The translations under genes and the position numbers were made by a program. The notes under the pieces are model-generated. The model was not told the origin of the DNA and made no database searches. It was given only the letters and a program-made list of their open reading frames with translations. From Lachnospiraceae bacterium (GTDB lineage: Bacteria > Bacillota > Clostridia > Lachnospirales > Lachnospiraceae), in the NCBI GenBank assembly GCA_017391545.1, contig JAFOYD010000059.1, positions 1 through 10,763 on the forward strand: a stretch of DNA of 10,763 nt. Direction: 5' to 3'. This document shows, piece after piece, positions 1 to 7,268 of this stretch (within the stretch, counting starts at the first letter, position 1; the number at the start of each line of letters is the position of its first letter).

Positions 1-132
1 CGTCACGCCTCCGGGCGCAATATTATTTGGGTCCAGAAACAAACTGACAGCAACGGCATAAATCAATGCCGCCACTGTCAGTATAATATAATTTTTTACT
101 CGATTTGTCGTTTTTCCAACTACTTTTTTCAT
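1..132 (-). CDS. YitT family membrane protein, N-terminal fragment (cut by window edge)
   Basis: Translating the minus strand from the ATG at 132 gives 44 codons that run off the left edge with no stop. The first 13 residues are basic (MKKVVGKTTNRVK). A hydrophobic segment at about residues 15-34 looks like a first transmembrane helix. It is followed by LFLDPNNIAPGGVT, the conserved signature after the first helix of YitT/DUF161 proteins. These are multi-pass membrane proteins, usually about 280-300 residues with a C-terminal DUF2179 domain; their substrate is not established. The start has a GAGGTG ribosome binding site only 2 nt upstream, which is tight, but no better start is visible. It lies 39 nt after the ilvA stop on the same strand, so it could be the last gene of that operon, although a hairpin sits in the gap. 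Confidence 0.82.
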   Translation of the reverse strand, partial: MKKVVGKTTNRVKNYIILTVAALIYAVAVSLFLDPNNIAPGGVT

Positions 133-152
133 AACACCTCATATAAGTCCGC

Positions 153-187
153 AAGAACCTATATACAGGCACTATATATTGGTTCTT
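153..187 (-). repeat. Imperfect hairpin spanning the ilvA stop codon
   Basis: The arms 153-165 and 175-187 are complementary at 12 of 13 positions (one A-A mismatch in the transcript), with a 9-nt loop at 166-174 that holds the ilvA stop codon TAG (172-174). The right arm encodes the last four IlvA residues. On the minus-strand transcript nothing like a U-tract follows, so this is not a standard intrinsic terminator. It could be a processing or 3'-end stabilising hairpin, a weak attenuator between ilvA and the yitT-like gene, or chance in an AT-rich junction. Confidence 0.55.
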
Positions 188-1392
188 ACCTGTCTTGGTT
201 TATATCCATTTTCTTCCAATGCCTTGATTATCTGATTTTTGTGCTCTGTGCCAAATGTCTCAAGCGTAATACGCAGTTCCACCGCTGCATTTCGATTGAT
301 TGAGACAAACTGGTTGTGTTCAAGCTTGATTACATTTCCGTTCTGTGATGCGATGACTTCTGACACCTTTGTCAGTTCGCCCGGCTTATCAGGAAGCAGT
401 ACGGAAACCGTAAAAATACGATCCCTGAAAATCAACCCCTGCTGTACAACAGAGGACATTGTAATAATGTCCATATTTCCACCGCTTAATATGGAAACCA
501 CTCTTTTGTTCTTCACATCCAGATGACGCAGTGCTGCCACTGTAAGCAAACCTGAATTTTCCACGACCATTTTGTGATTCTCCACAATATCAAGGAATGC
601 CACGACAAGCTCCTCATCCGGAATCGTGATAATGTCATCCAGATTTTCCCTGATATAAGGGAAAATATTCTTGCCAGGTGTCTTTACTGCTGTACCATCA
701 GCAATCGTATTCACGCCAGGAAGCGTAACCACTTCCCCCGCCTTAAGGGATTCCTGCATACAGTTTGCCCCTGCCGGTTCTACACCGATCACCTTAATTT
801 TAGGATTGAGTAGCTTTGCAAGTGTAGAAACACCGGTAGCAAGTCCGCCTCCACCAATCGGCACCAAGATCATATCAACCAGTGGAAGCTCCTTGAAGAT
901 CTCCATGGCAATCGTTCCCTGCCCTGTAGCTACAGCCAGATCATCAAACGGATGGATAAATGTATAGCCTTTTTCTTCTGCAAGCTGATATGCGTATTCG
1001 CATGCCTCGTCATAGACATTCCCTTTCAAAATGACCTCCGCGCCATAGCTCTTGGTACGGTTGACCTTCATGAGTGGTGTCGTTGTCGGCATGACAATGG
1101 ACGCATGCACTCCGTATTTTTTTGCCGCATATGCTACGCCCTGAGCATGGTTGCCTGCTGATGCAGTGATCAATCCCTTTTCCCGCTCCTCGGAGGACAG
1201 CGTGCTGATCTTGTAATATGCTCCGCGCAGCTTATATGCTCCTGTTAACTGCATATTCTCCGGTTTCAGGTATACCTTATTACCGGTCTGGTTACTCAGA
1301 AATTCACTGAAGATCAATTTTGTCTCAGAAGTAACTTTTTTTACGATTTCGGATGCCTCTTCAAATTTCTCAAGTGTAAGCATGTCTGACAT
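172..1392 (-). CDS. ilvA: Threonine ammonia-lyase (threonine deaminase), single ACT domain form
   Basis: PLP enzyme converting L-threonine to 2-oxobutanoate and ammonia, the first committed step towards isoleucine or a catabolic route to propionate. Numbered from the ATG at 1398, the PLP lysine is K56 in GAYKLRGAY, SAGNHAQG (80-87) binds substrate, GGGG (182-185) is the phosphate loop and SGGN (305-308) is near the cofactor ring. Residues 329-403 form one C-terminal ACT regulatory domain. About 406 residues with a single ACT domain matches the medium-length class, not the roughly 510-residue two-ACT E. coli IlvA, so effector response (isoleucine, valine or other) cannot be told from sequence. 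I place the start at 1392 because AGGAGG (1401-1406) lies 8 nt before it; the in-frame ATG at 1398 would leave only 2 nt. It begins 21 nt after the ftsY stop, with no terminator or leader between, so it is probably co-transcribed with ftsY. Confidence 0.93.
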   Translation of the reverse strand: MSDMLTLEKFEEASEIVKKVTSETKLIFSEFLSNQTGNKVYLKPENMQLTGAYKLRGAYYKISTLSSEEREKGLITASAGNHAQGVAYAAKKYGVHASIVMPTTTPLMKVNRTKSYGAEVILKGNVYDEACEYAYQLAEEKGYTFIHPFDDLAVATGQGTIAMEIFKELPLVDMILVPIGGGGLATGVSTLAKLLNPKIKVIGVEPAGANCMQESLKAGEVVTLPGVNTIADGTAVKTPGKNIFPYIRENLDDIITIPDEELVVAFLDIVENHKMVVENSGLLTVAALRHLDVKNKRVVSILSGGNMDIITMSSVVQQGLIFRDRIFTVSVLLPDKPGELTKVSEVIASQNGNVIKLEHNQFVSINRNAAVELRITLETFGTEHKNQIIKALEENGYKPRQVRTNI

Positions 1393-1400
1393 TTTCATTT

Positions 1401-1406
1401 CCTCCT
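1401..1406 (-). promoter_or_regulatory. Ribosome binding site that decides the ilvA start
   Basis: AGGAGG on the minus strand lies 8 nt before the ATG at 1392 and only 2 nt before the in-frame ATG at 1398. This favours the protein starting MSDMLTLEKF. Confidence 0.75.
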
Positions 1407-1413
1407 ACTATTA

Positions 1414-2619
1414 TTACCAGAAAAACCATTTTTTCTTCTTCGGTTTATCATTATTTTCTTCCTGATCCTCATTGTCATTTATGACACGATCGTCATTTTC
1501 AGTCTGTTCACTGTCTGCCTCGTCAAACGAAGTCTCATCACTGGATGTTTCGACAGTCTCTGTGTCATCTTCAGGCTCAGTTTCCATTTGAGTTTCCTCA
1601 CAGCTTTCAGCAGCAATGACCTCTTCCTCCTCAGCAGCCTCAATGACTTCCTCGGATTCGACGCTCTCTTCAGATGGCGCCTCTTCCTCAGTCCTGATGT
1701 CAAAAAGCGCATTCACAAAATCATCTGCATTAAATTTCTGCAGATCATCAATCGACTCTCCTACACCAATATATTTTACCGGCACATTCAGTTCTGATTG
1801 AATCGCTACTGCAATACCACCCTTTGCCGTACCATCCATCTTTGTCAGTATGATGCCTGTAAGGTCTGCCACCTCGCCAAACTCCTTTGCCTGTGACAAT
1901 GCATTTTGTCCGGTCGTTCCATCAAGAACGATCAGATTCTCCCTGTGCGCATCAGGAAACTCCCGATCAATGATGCGATTCATCTTTTTCAATTCTTCCA
2001 TCAGGTTCTTTTTGTTATGTAGTCTTCCTGCCGTATCACAGATCAACACATCAACATTTCTTGCCTTTGCAGCATTTACTGCATCAAATATGACCGATGC
2101 AGGATCTGCGCCATCCGCACCACCGATCATATCTACCCCTGCACGATGAGCCCACTCTGCAAGCTGGTCACCGGCAGCGGCTCTGAAGGTATCAGCAGCC
2201 GCAATCAGCACTTTCCTGCCCTGTCCCTTTAAAATGCTTGCAAGTTTGCCAACGGATGTCGTCTTTCCAACGCCGTTGACACCAATGATAAAGATAACAG
2301 ACTGTTTCTTTTCAAAATCATATGCCGTTTCCTCTACATGCATCTGTTCCTTGATGCTTTCAACAAGAAGTTCCTTGCATTCGGAAGGAAGCCTTAAATG
2401 TCTCTTTTTGACTTCTTCCTTCATTCGTTCAATGATATCGTTGGTCGCATTGACACCGATATCTCCCATGATCAGGATTTCCTCAAGCTCCTCATAAAAA
2501 TCGTCGTCAATCTCAGATGCACCATAAAACACAGCATCTATTCCTGCTACAATATTTTCCCTTGTTTTATTTAAGCCTTCCTTCAATCGGCTGAAAAAAC
2601 CTTTCTTTTCTTCTGCCAT
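1414..2619 (-). CDS. ftsY: Signal recognition particle receptor FtsY, with acidic C-terminal tail
   Basis: SRP-family GTPase that receives Ffh-bound ribosomes at the membrane for co-translational insertion. Residues 7-25 (FFSRLKEGLNKT...) match the lipid-binding amphipathic helix at the start of the N domain. GTPase motifs: G1 GVNGVGKTT (113-121), ADTFRAAA (142-149), DTAGR (195-199), TKMD (259-262) and GVGES (285-289). The NG core ends near residue 309. Residues 310-391 are an acidic, low-complexity tail (about 38 Asp/Glu in 82, one basic residue), and the protein ends KPKKKKWFFW. Acidic A-domains of FtsY are usually N-terminal, as in E. coli, so this arrangement is notable. The reading frame is continuous and its stop sits 7 nt before the ilvA ribosome binding site, so the tail is unlikely to be a frameshift artefact. 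The start overlaps the smc stop by one base (TGATG), with AGGAGG 7 nt upstream, indicating translational coupling. Confidence 0.96.
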   Translation of the reverse strand: MAEEKKGFFSRLKEGLNKTRENIVAGIDAVFYGASEIDDDFYEELEEILIMGDIGVNATNDIIERMKEEVKKRHLRLPSECKELLVESIKEQMHVEETAYDFEKKQSVIFIIGVNGVGKTTSVGKLASILKGQGRKVLIAAADTFRAAAGDQLAEWAHRAGVDMIGGADGADPASVIFDAVNAAKARNVDVLICDTAGRLHNKKNLMEELKKMNRIIDREFPDAHRENLIVLDGTTGQNALSQAKEFGEVADLTGIILTKMDGTAKGGIAVAIQSELNVPVKYIGVGESIDDLQKFNADDFVNALFDIRTEEEAPSEESVESEEVIEAAEEEEVIAAESCEETQMETEPEDDTETVETSSDETSFDEADSEQTENDDRVINDNEDQEENNDKPKKKKWFFW

Positions 2620-5600
2620 CAGTCTTCCTCCTTTTGATTTCCTTCCTGACTCCAGCGGTCTACTTCGCTGTCTACCAGATTGACACTGACAAGCGTCGAA
2701 ACGCCCTTCTCCTGCATGGTAATACCATATAGTCTGTCTGCCTGTTCCATTGTACCACGTCTGTGTGTAATTACAATAAACTGCGTACTTCTCGTCAGCT
2801 TATTCAGGTATTTTGCAAATCTGCTGACATTTCCCTCATCCAATGCCGCCTCAATCTCATCCAAAAGGCAAAATGGTGACGGTTTGAGATTTTGAATGGC
2901 AAAAAGCAGTGCGATCGCAGTAAACGATTTCTCACCGCCTGACAACTGCATCATATTCTGCAGCTTCTTTCCAGGCGGCTGTGCTATGATTCGGATTCCT
3001 GCCTCCAGAATATCCTCATCCTCAATCAGTTCAAGCGTTCCTTTACCACCGCCAAACAATTCTTTAAATACCTTATCAAATTCCCGCTTGATCTCTTCAA
3101 ATTTCTCAGCAAATTGTTTTCTCATCGCAGCATCCAGCTCCGCAATGATGTTTTCCAGCGTCTTTTCAGCCTCCACCAGATCATCATGCTGGTTCTTCAT
3201 AAAGGTGTATCTCTCCATGAGCACTTTATAGTCCTCAATGGCGTTTACATTGACATCGCCAAGCTTTCGGATTTCATCCTTTATATCTGATATCTGCCGT
3301 TTCATGGTCGCAATATCCTTGAGTGCTTCATTTCGCATGGATGCAGCATTATTCAAAGTAATTTCATACTCATTCCACATATAGTTGATCTGATTTTCTA
3401 CAGTTTCCTCAAGCTTCTCCTTCTGTGAATTCAGTCTGTATACTTCCTTATCAAGCGCATTCTTTTTCTCCGAAATCTCTTCTCTTGTAGCAAAGAAATT
3501 TTTCTGTTTCTGCGATAACTCTTCTTTTGTCTGCTGCTTTTCCTTTAATGATTTTTCAGCATCTGACTGTGTATCATGCGATGCAGCGATTGTCTTTTCG
3601 ATCTCTTCAATGTTTTGTCTGCATGCCTCTATATCATTCAGGCAGCTTTCCAGACTCGTCTTTACTTCATTCAGTTCCTCTTGACAGCGTACAAGCTCAC
3701 CATCTACACGCTCTAAATTGGTCTGCTCGAACTCCTGCTTCTGAAGCATTTTTTCGTACTCAACATCCCTCTCACCAACCATTCCGGTCTGATCGGACTC
3801 CTGTGCACGATACGTCTCAAGCTCTCGCTGATACCCGGCAATATTTTGCTCTGTAATCTTTTCTTTTTCCTCAGATGCCTTGAGATCGCCTAAAATCTTC
3901 TCTTTATCGGCATTGATCTGTGCTACCTTTTGTTCAATATCCTGCTGTTCCTCTACCAGCGAGCCAAAGCCCTGCTCTGCTTCATTTTTCTTTTCTTCCG
4001 CAGCCACAACATTCAGTCTTGCCGTATTCTGTCTGATAAACAGCTCCTGCAAAGCAGCCTTCTCTTCTTCAATCGCCTTTCTCAGCTGATTTCTCTCTGT
4101 CTTGATGGCCTCGATGTCGTCATTGGCAGCCGTCAGCCGTTGTTTCGTGTCATTTAGCTTATTTTCAAGTTCCTCAAGCTCTCGTCTTCGTCCCAGGAGA
4201 TTGGAATTATTCTTATAGGCACCGCCACTGATGGCTCCTCCCGGATTGAGAAGCTCACCCTCGAGTGTTACCATTCTGATACTGTGATTGTATTTCTTCG
4301 CAATCGTCACCGCATGGTCAACATGATCAACAACAACGACTCTTCCAAGCAGGGATTTTGCAACATTCCTATATTTTGTATCGGTCTTTACAAGCGTATC
4401 CGCAAGACCAACCACGCCTTCTTCCTTCAGCACCTCCGTTGTCCTGAATTCCTGTGGTCTCGTAATACTGGTAAGCGGCAGAAATGTCGCGCGTCCAAAG
4501 CGGTTCTTTTTCAGGAAGGCAATCATTTGCTTGGCAGTATCTTCATTCTCGGTAACAATATTCTGTATGTTTCCACCAAGTGCTGTCTCAATTGCCGTCT
4601 CATATTCCTTGTCAACCTTGATGATATCAGCCACAACACCTACGATACCAGCATTTCGTTCTTTTTGTTCCATGACCTTCTGGATGCTGTTTCCGTAGCC
4701 TTCATACCGCTCTGTAAGGTTTGAGATCGTATCAAGTTTTGACTTGTATCTCTGATAATTTCCCTGAAGCTCCCTGATTTCATCATCTTTTTGGGTAAGT
4801 CTTTCCCGAAATGTCTTATTCTGCTCTTCCATCTCGGACAGATGACTGTTCGCATCAATAATCTGGTTATTTATCTTTTGAAATTCCTCCTGGAGTGCCT
4901 TGATTTCGGCATCGCGTTCTTCCTCATCGCTTTTGGCGCGAAGAAGCCTTGAATTCAGCTCAGCTTTTCTGATACGGAGCTGTTCCATCATTGTGTCAAA
5001 GCTACTCATCTTTGACTTAATGCCTGCACGCTCATTGAGCATCACAATGATCTGATTCTTATCCTCTTCGATCTTGTTGTTCAGTTCCTCGATGTGCAGC
5101 TGAACCTCAGACAATAAACCTTTTGCCTCATTCCGCTCTTTTTCCAGTGCAGCAACCTTTTCATCCAATACAGCCTTGCTGTCAAGAATCTTATTTCGTT
5201 CTGTTTCCTTCTCGGCAATCTGCTCCTGTATCGCAGAAATTCGCTCCTGAAAATGCTTCTCATTTCCCTGGGCTCCCTTGATCTGCTCTCTCAGGACATT
5301 GATATCGCCCTCCAGCTTACCGCGGGTAACACTTGCATCCGTAAGGGTATTTCTTGCAGATTCAATCTCCTGTTCCAGCTCCTCGATGCGTGTCTGAATA
5401 TTGTCATACTCGACCTTGATTCTGTCGTATTGCTCTACAGTACTGTTATATTCTTCCTGTGCAATGGCATACTTGCCTTCGGTCTCGCTTAGCTGCTCCG
5501 TCAGTCTCTTATTTTCAAGCAGGAACATGTTGACATCCAGTTCCTTGAGCTCTTCCTTTTTCCTAAGATATATTTTTGCTTTTTCAGACTGCTTCTCTAA

Positions 5601-6212
5601 AGGAGCTACCTGCTTTTCAAGCTCGCTCAGGATATCCGTCACACGCACAAGATTTGTCTTTTCATCCTCAAGTTTTTTCTGTGCAGTCGCCTTTCGTTTC
5701 TTGAACTTGACGATGCCCGCTGCCTCGTCAAACAGTTCACGTTTCTCCTCAGGCTTGCCACTAAGAATTTTCTCAATCTGTCCCTGCCCGATGATGGAAT
5801 ATCCCTCTTTACCGATACCGGTATCATAGAAAAGCTCATTTACATCCTTCAATCGACAGGGCGTACCATTGATGGAATACTCACTTTCGCCTGAACGATA
5901 TAAACGTCTCGCCACTGTTACTTCCTCGTAATCAATCGCAAGTTTATGATCCGCATTGTCAAATGTAATCGCCACATATGCATAGCCCAATGGTTTTCGA
6001 AGCTCTGTTCCCGAAAAGATGACATCCTGCATGGATTCACCTCTGAGCTGTTTGATACGCTGCTCACCAAGTACCCATCTCACTGCATCGGCTACGTTGC
6101 TCTTTCCCGAGCCATTTGGTCCCACGATGCCGGTAATTCCCTGATGGAACTGAAATACAATTTTATTTGCAAAAGATTTAAACCCTTGAACTTCTATACT
6201 CTTTAAATACAT
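2619..6212 (-). CDS. smc: Chromosome segregation protein SMC
   Basis: ABC-type ATPase of the SMC-ScpA-ScpB condensin complex that extrudes loops and resolves sister chromosomes on the nucleoid. The length of 1197 residues is normal. Walker A is GPNGSGKSN (31-39) in the N-terminal head, followed by long heptad-rich coiled coils (about 170-515 and 680-1020). Between them lies the hinge (about 520-670), recognisable by GVVADIIKV at its start and NPGGAISGGAY near its end. The C-terminal head carries the signature LSGGEK (1090-1095), Walker B with catalytic Glu in FCLLDEIEAALDE (D1118, E1119) and a conserved ITHRRGTME segment. The start follows the rnc stop by 21 nt; the ribosome binding site is a weak GTGGGGT. 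scpA and scpB are not in the window. The intact motifs suggest a fully functional protein. Confidence 0.98.
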   Translation of the reverse strand: MYLKSIEVQGFKSFANKIVFQFHQGITGIVGPNGSGKSNVADAVRWVLGEQRIKQLRGESMQDVIFSGTELRKPLGYAYVAITFDNADHKLAIDYEEVTVARRLYRSGESEYSINGTPCRLKDVNELFYDTGIGKEGYSIIGQGQIEKILSGKPEEKRELFDEAAGIVKFKKRKATAQKKLEDEKTNLVRVTDILSELEKQVAPLEKQSEKAKIYLRKKEELKELDVNMFLLENKRLTEQLSETEGKYAIAQEEYNSTVEQYDRIKVEYDNIQTRIEELEQEIESARNTLTDASVTRGKLEGDINVLREQIKGAQGNEKHFQERISAIQEQIAEKETERNKILDSKAVLDEKVAALEKERNEAKGLLSEVQLHIEELNNKIEEDKNQIIVMLNERAGIKSKMSSFDTMMEQLRIRKAELNSRLLRAKSDEEERDAEIKALQEEFQKINNQIIDANSHLSEMEEQNKTFRERLTQKDDEIRELQGNYQRYKSKLDTISNLTERYEGYGNSIQKVMEQKERNAGIVGVVADIIKVDKEYETAIETALGGNIQNIVTENEDTAKQMIAFLKKNRFGRATFLPLTSITRPQEFRTTEVLKEEGVVGLADTLVKTDTKYRNVAKSLLGRVVVVDHVDHAVTIAKKYNHSIRMVTLEGELLNPGGAISGGAYKNNSNLLGRRRELEELENKLNDTKQRLTAANDDIEAIKTERNQLRKAIEEEKAALQELFIRQNTARLNVVAAEEKKNEAEQGFGSLVEEQQDIEQKVAQINADKEKILGDLKASEEKEKITEQNIAGYQRELETYRAQESDQTGMVGERDVEYEKMLQKQEFEQTNLERVDGELVRCQEELNEVKTSLESCLNDIEACRQNIEEIEKTIAASHDTQSDAEKSLKEKQQTKEELSQKQKNFFATREEISEKKNALDKEVYRLNSQKEKLEETVENQINYMWNEYEITLNNAASMRNEALKDIATMKRQISDIKDEIRKLGDVNVNAIEDYKVLMERYTFMKNQHDDLVEAEKTLENIIAELDAAMRKQFAEKFEEIKREFDKVFKELFGGGKGTLELIEDEDILEAGIRIIAQPPGKKLQNMMQLSGGEKSFTAIALLFAIQNLKPSPFCLLDEIEAALDEGNVSRFAKYLNKLTRSTQFIVITHRRGTMEQADRLYGITMQEKGVSTLVSVNLVDSEVDRWSQEGNQKEED

Positions 6213-6233
6213 TCTTTACCCCACTGCGCAGCA

Positions 6234-6935
6234 CTACTGTTTTTTGCCCTTCAGCTTCATAAGAGCCTCATACGCTGCCTGCTGCTCTGCTGCCTTTTTT
6301 GTCCTGCCTACTCCTGAACCAATCAGCTTGTCGTCAAGATACGCTTCCACGCTAAACTGTTTGTCATGATCCGGTCCTGTCTCTCCGACAAGCTCATACC
6401 GAAGCTGTGCTGTGTTTTTCTTCTGTATCTCTTCCTGCAAAAGCGTCTTGCTGTCCAGAAACAAAATCTTGTTTTCCAGATCCGAAAGCACAAAGTGATT
6501 GATAAACTCCTTGGCATTTTCAATACCACCATCAAGAAAAATGGCACCAATCACAGCTTCCATAACATCAGAGGTAATGGAATCGCGCTTTCTGCCTCCT
6601 GTCGCCTCCTCGCCCTTTCCAAGCAGTATATAAGAACCCAGCTCAATGTCCCTGGCACAATAAGCAAGCGCAGGCTCGCAAACCATCGATGCGCGCAATC
6701 TTGTGAGCTGTCCTTCCGGCATGTCTTTATTTTCATTGAACAAAAATTCACTGGATACAAGTTCCAGAACAGCATCGCCAAGGAACTCCAGTCTCTCATA
6801 ATTGTTCAATTTATTAATCTTCTGCTCATTCGCAAAAGAGCTGTGTGTCAATGCCTGTTTTAACAGTGATTCATCCTTAAACTGATACCCGATTTTGTCC
6901 TGCAGCTCACGCAGGGCTTCCTTTATGTCTCGCAT
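6234..6935 (-). CDS. rnc: Ribonuclease III
   Basis: Mg2+-dependent double-strand-specific endonuclease that cuts 16S/23S rRNA precursors and structured mRNAs. At 233 residues it has the usual two-domain layout. The nuclease domain (about 1-155) carries the signature ERLEFLGDAVL (47-57), with metal and catalytic residues E50, D54, D123 and E126 (the last two in SDVMEAVIG). A double-stranded RNA-binding domain at about 161-230 ends in GVGRTKKAAEQQAAYEAL. The ATG at 6935 is preceded by AGGAG at a rather long 11-nt spacing; no better start is present. It is the first gene after the acpP terminator and is followed at 21 nt by smc. That order (plsX-acpP-rnc-smc-ftsY) is widely conserved in Firmicutes. 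Confidence 0.97.
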   Translation of the reverse strand: MRDIKEALRELQDKIGYQFKDESLLKQALTHSSFANEQKINKLNNYERLEFLGDAVLELVSSEFLFNENKDMPEGQLTRLRASMVCEPALAYCARDIELGSYILLGKGEEATGGRKRDSITSDVMEAVIGAIFLDGGIENAKEFINHFVLSDLENKILFLDSKTLLQEEIQKKNTAQLRYELVGETGPDHDKQFSVEAYLDDKLIGSGVGRTKKAAEQQAAYEALMKLKGKKQ

Positions 6936-6959
6936 TCTATCTATTGCTCCTGTTCCTGT

Positions 6960-6988
6960 AATCTATGATCCTATCGCTATTCATACAA
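6960..6988 (-). promoter_or_regulatory. Weak candidate promoter for rnc-smc-ftsY
   Basis: On the minus strand TTGTAT (6983-6988) and TAGATT (6960-6965) are separated by 17 nt, directly after the acpP terminator and about 25 nt before the rnc start. The hexamers match consensus at only 3 and 4 of 6 positions. Position and spacing are right, but the match is poor; read-through from plsX-acpP is the alternative. Confidence 0.3.
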
Positions 6989-7011
6989 AAAGCCCTTGTA
7001 CATAAGGGCTT
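6987..7011 (-). terminator. Intrinsic terminator after acpP
   Basis: On the minus strand an 8-bp stem (arms 6990-6997 and 7004-7011, core AGCCCTT/AAGGGCT) with a 6-nt loop is followed by a run of five T, part of it shared with the stem. It starts 8 nt after the acpP stop. The U-run is short, so some read-through into rnc is likely. Confidence 0.75.
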
Positions 7012-7019
7012 CTCACTGA

Positions 7020-7268
7020 TCAGCAGTTTGCCTTCTTAATCAGCTCCACTGCTTCTCTCACTTTTGTTACCTTATCCAGGCCTTCTGTTGGTATATTAAT
7101 GCCAAGCTCGTCCTCTACACCCATAAATATCTGATACAAATCCAAAGAGTCAGCTCCTAAATCATTCAAAAAAGTCATATCCATTGTGATCTCTTCCGGA
7201 TCCATGCCTAAGACGGTAGCCGTGACCTTCTTCAAAGCGTCAAATTCCATTTTATCAGATCCTTCCAT
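7020..7268 (-). CDS. acpP: Acyl carrier protein
   Basis: Small acidic carrier that holds growing acyl chains on a 4'-phosphopantetheine arm for the type II fatty acid synthase and hands acyl groups to PlsX. The attachment serine is S41 in the GADSLDL motif; the preceding FLNDLGADSL and the acidic helix VEDELGINIP are family hallmarks. Two starts are possible. The ATG at 7268 overlaps the plsX stop as TAATG with AAGGA 6 nt upstream and gives 82 residues. The ATG at 7250 (MEFDALKKV) also has AAGGA upstream at about 9 nt and gives 76 residues, the typical ACP length, placing the serine at 35. I list the longer form because of the coupled junction, but the shorter one may be real. Pairing with plsX as a two-gene unit makes functional sense. 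Confidence 0.96.
   Translation of the reverse strand: MEGSDKMEFDALKKVTATVLGMDPEEITMDMTFLNDLGADSLDLYQIFMGVEDELGINIPTEGLDKVTKVREAVELIKKANC

Noticed and set aside
1479..1712. Frameshift as the source of the FtsY acidic tail
   Set aside because: The acidic frame is continuous with the NG domain and ends just before the ilvA ribosome binding site. The overlapping frame is Arg/Lys/Leu-rich and looks like an out-of-frame reading of acidic codons.
4284..4724. 146-codon open frame on the plus strand inside smc
   Set aside because: It is antisense to the SMC hinge region, which reads through without interruption; no family resemblance.
6223..6230. Palindrome CTGCGCAG between rnc and smc
   Set aside because: It is only 8 bp with no loop or repeat partner, and fits chance occurrence in a 21-nt gap.
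6366..6863. 165-codon open frame on the plus strand opposite rnc
   Set aside because: It lies wholly antisense to RNase III, whose motifs are complete; no domain or plausible start site is visible.
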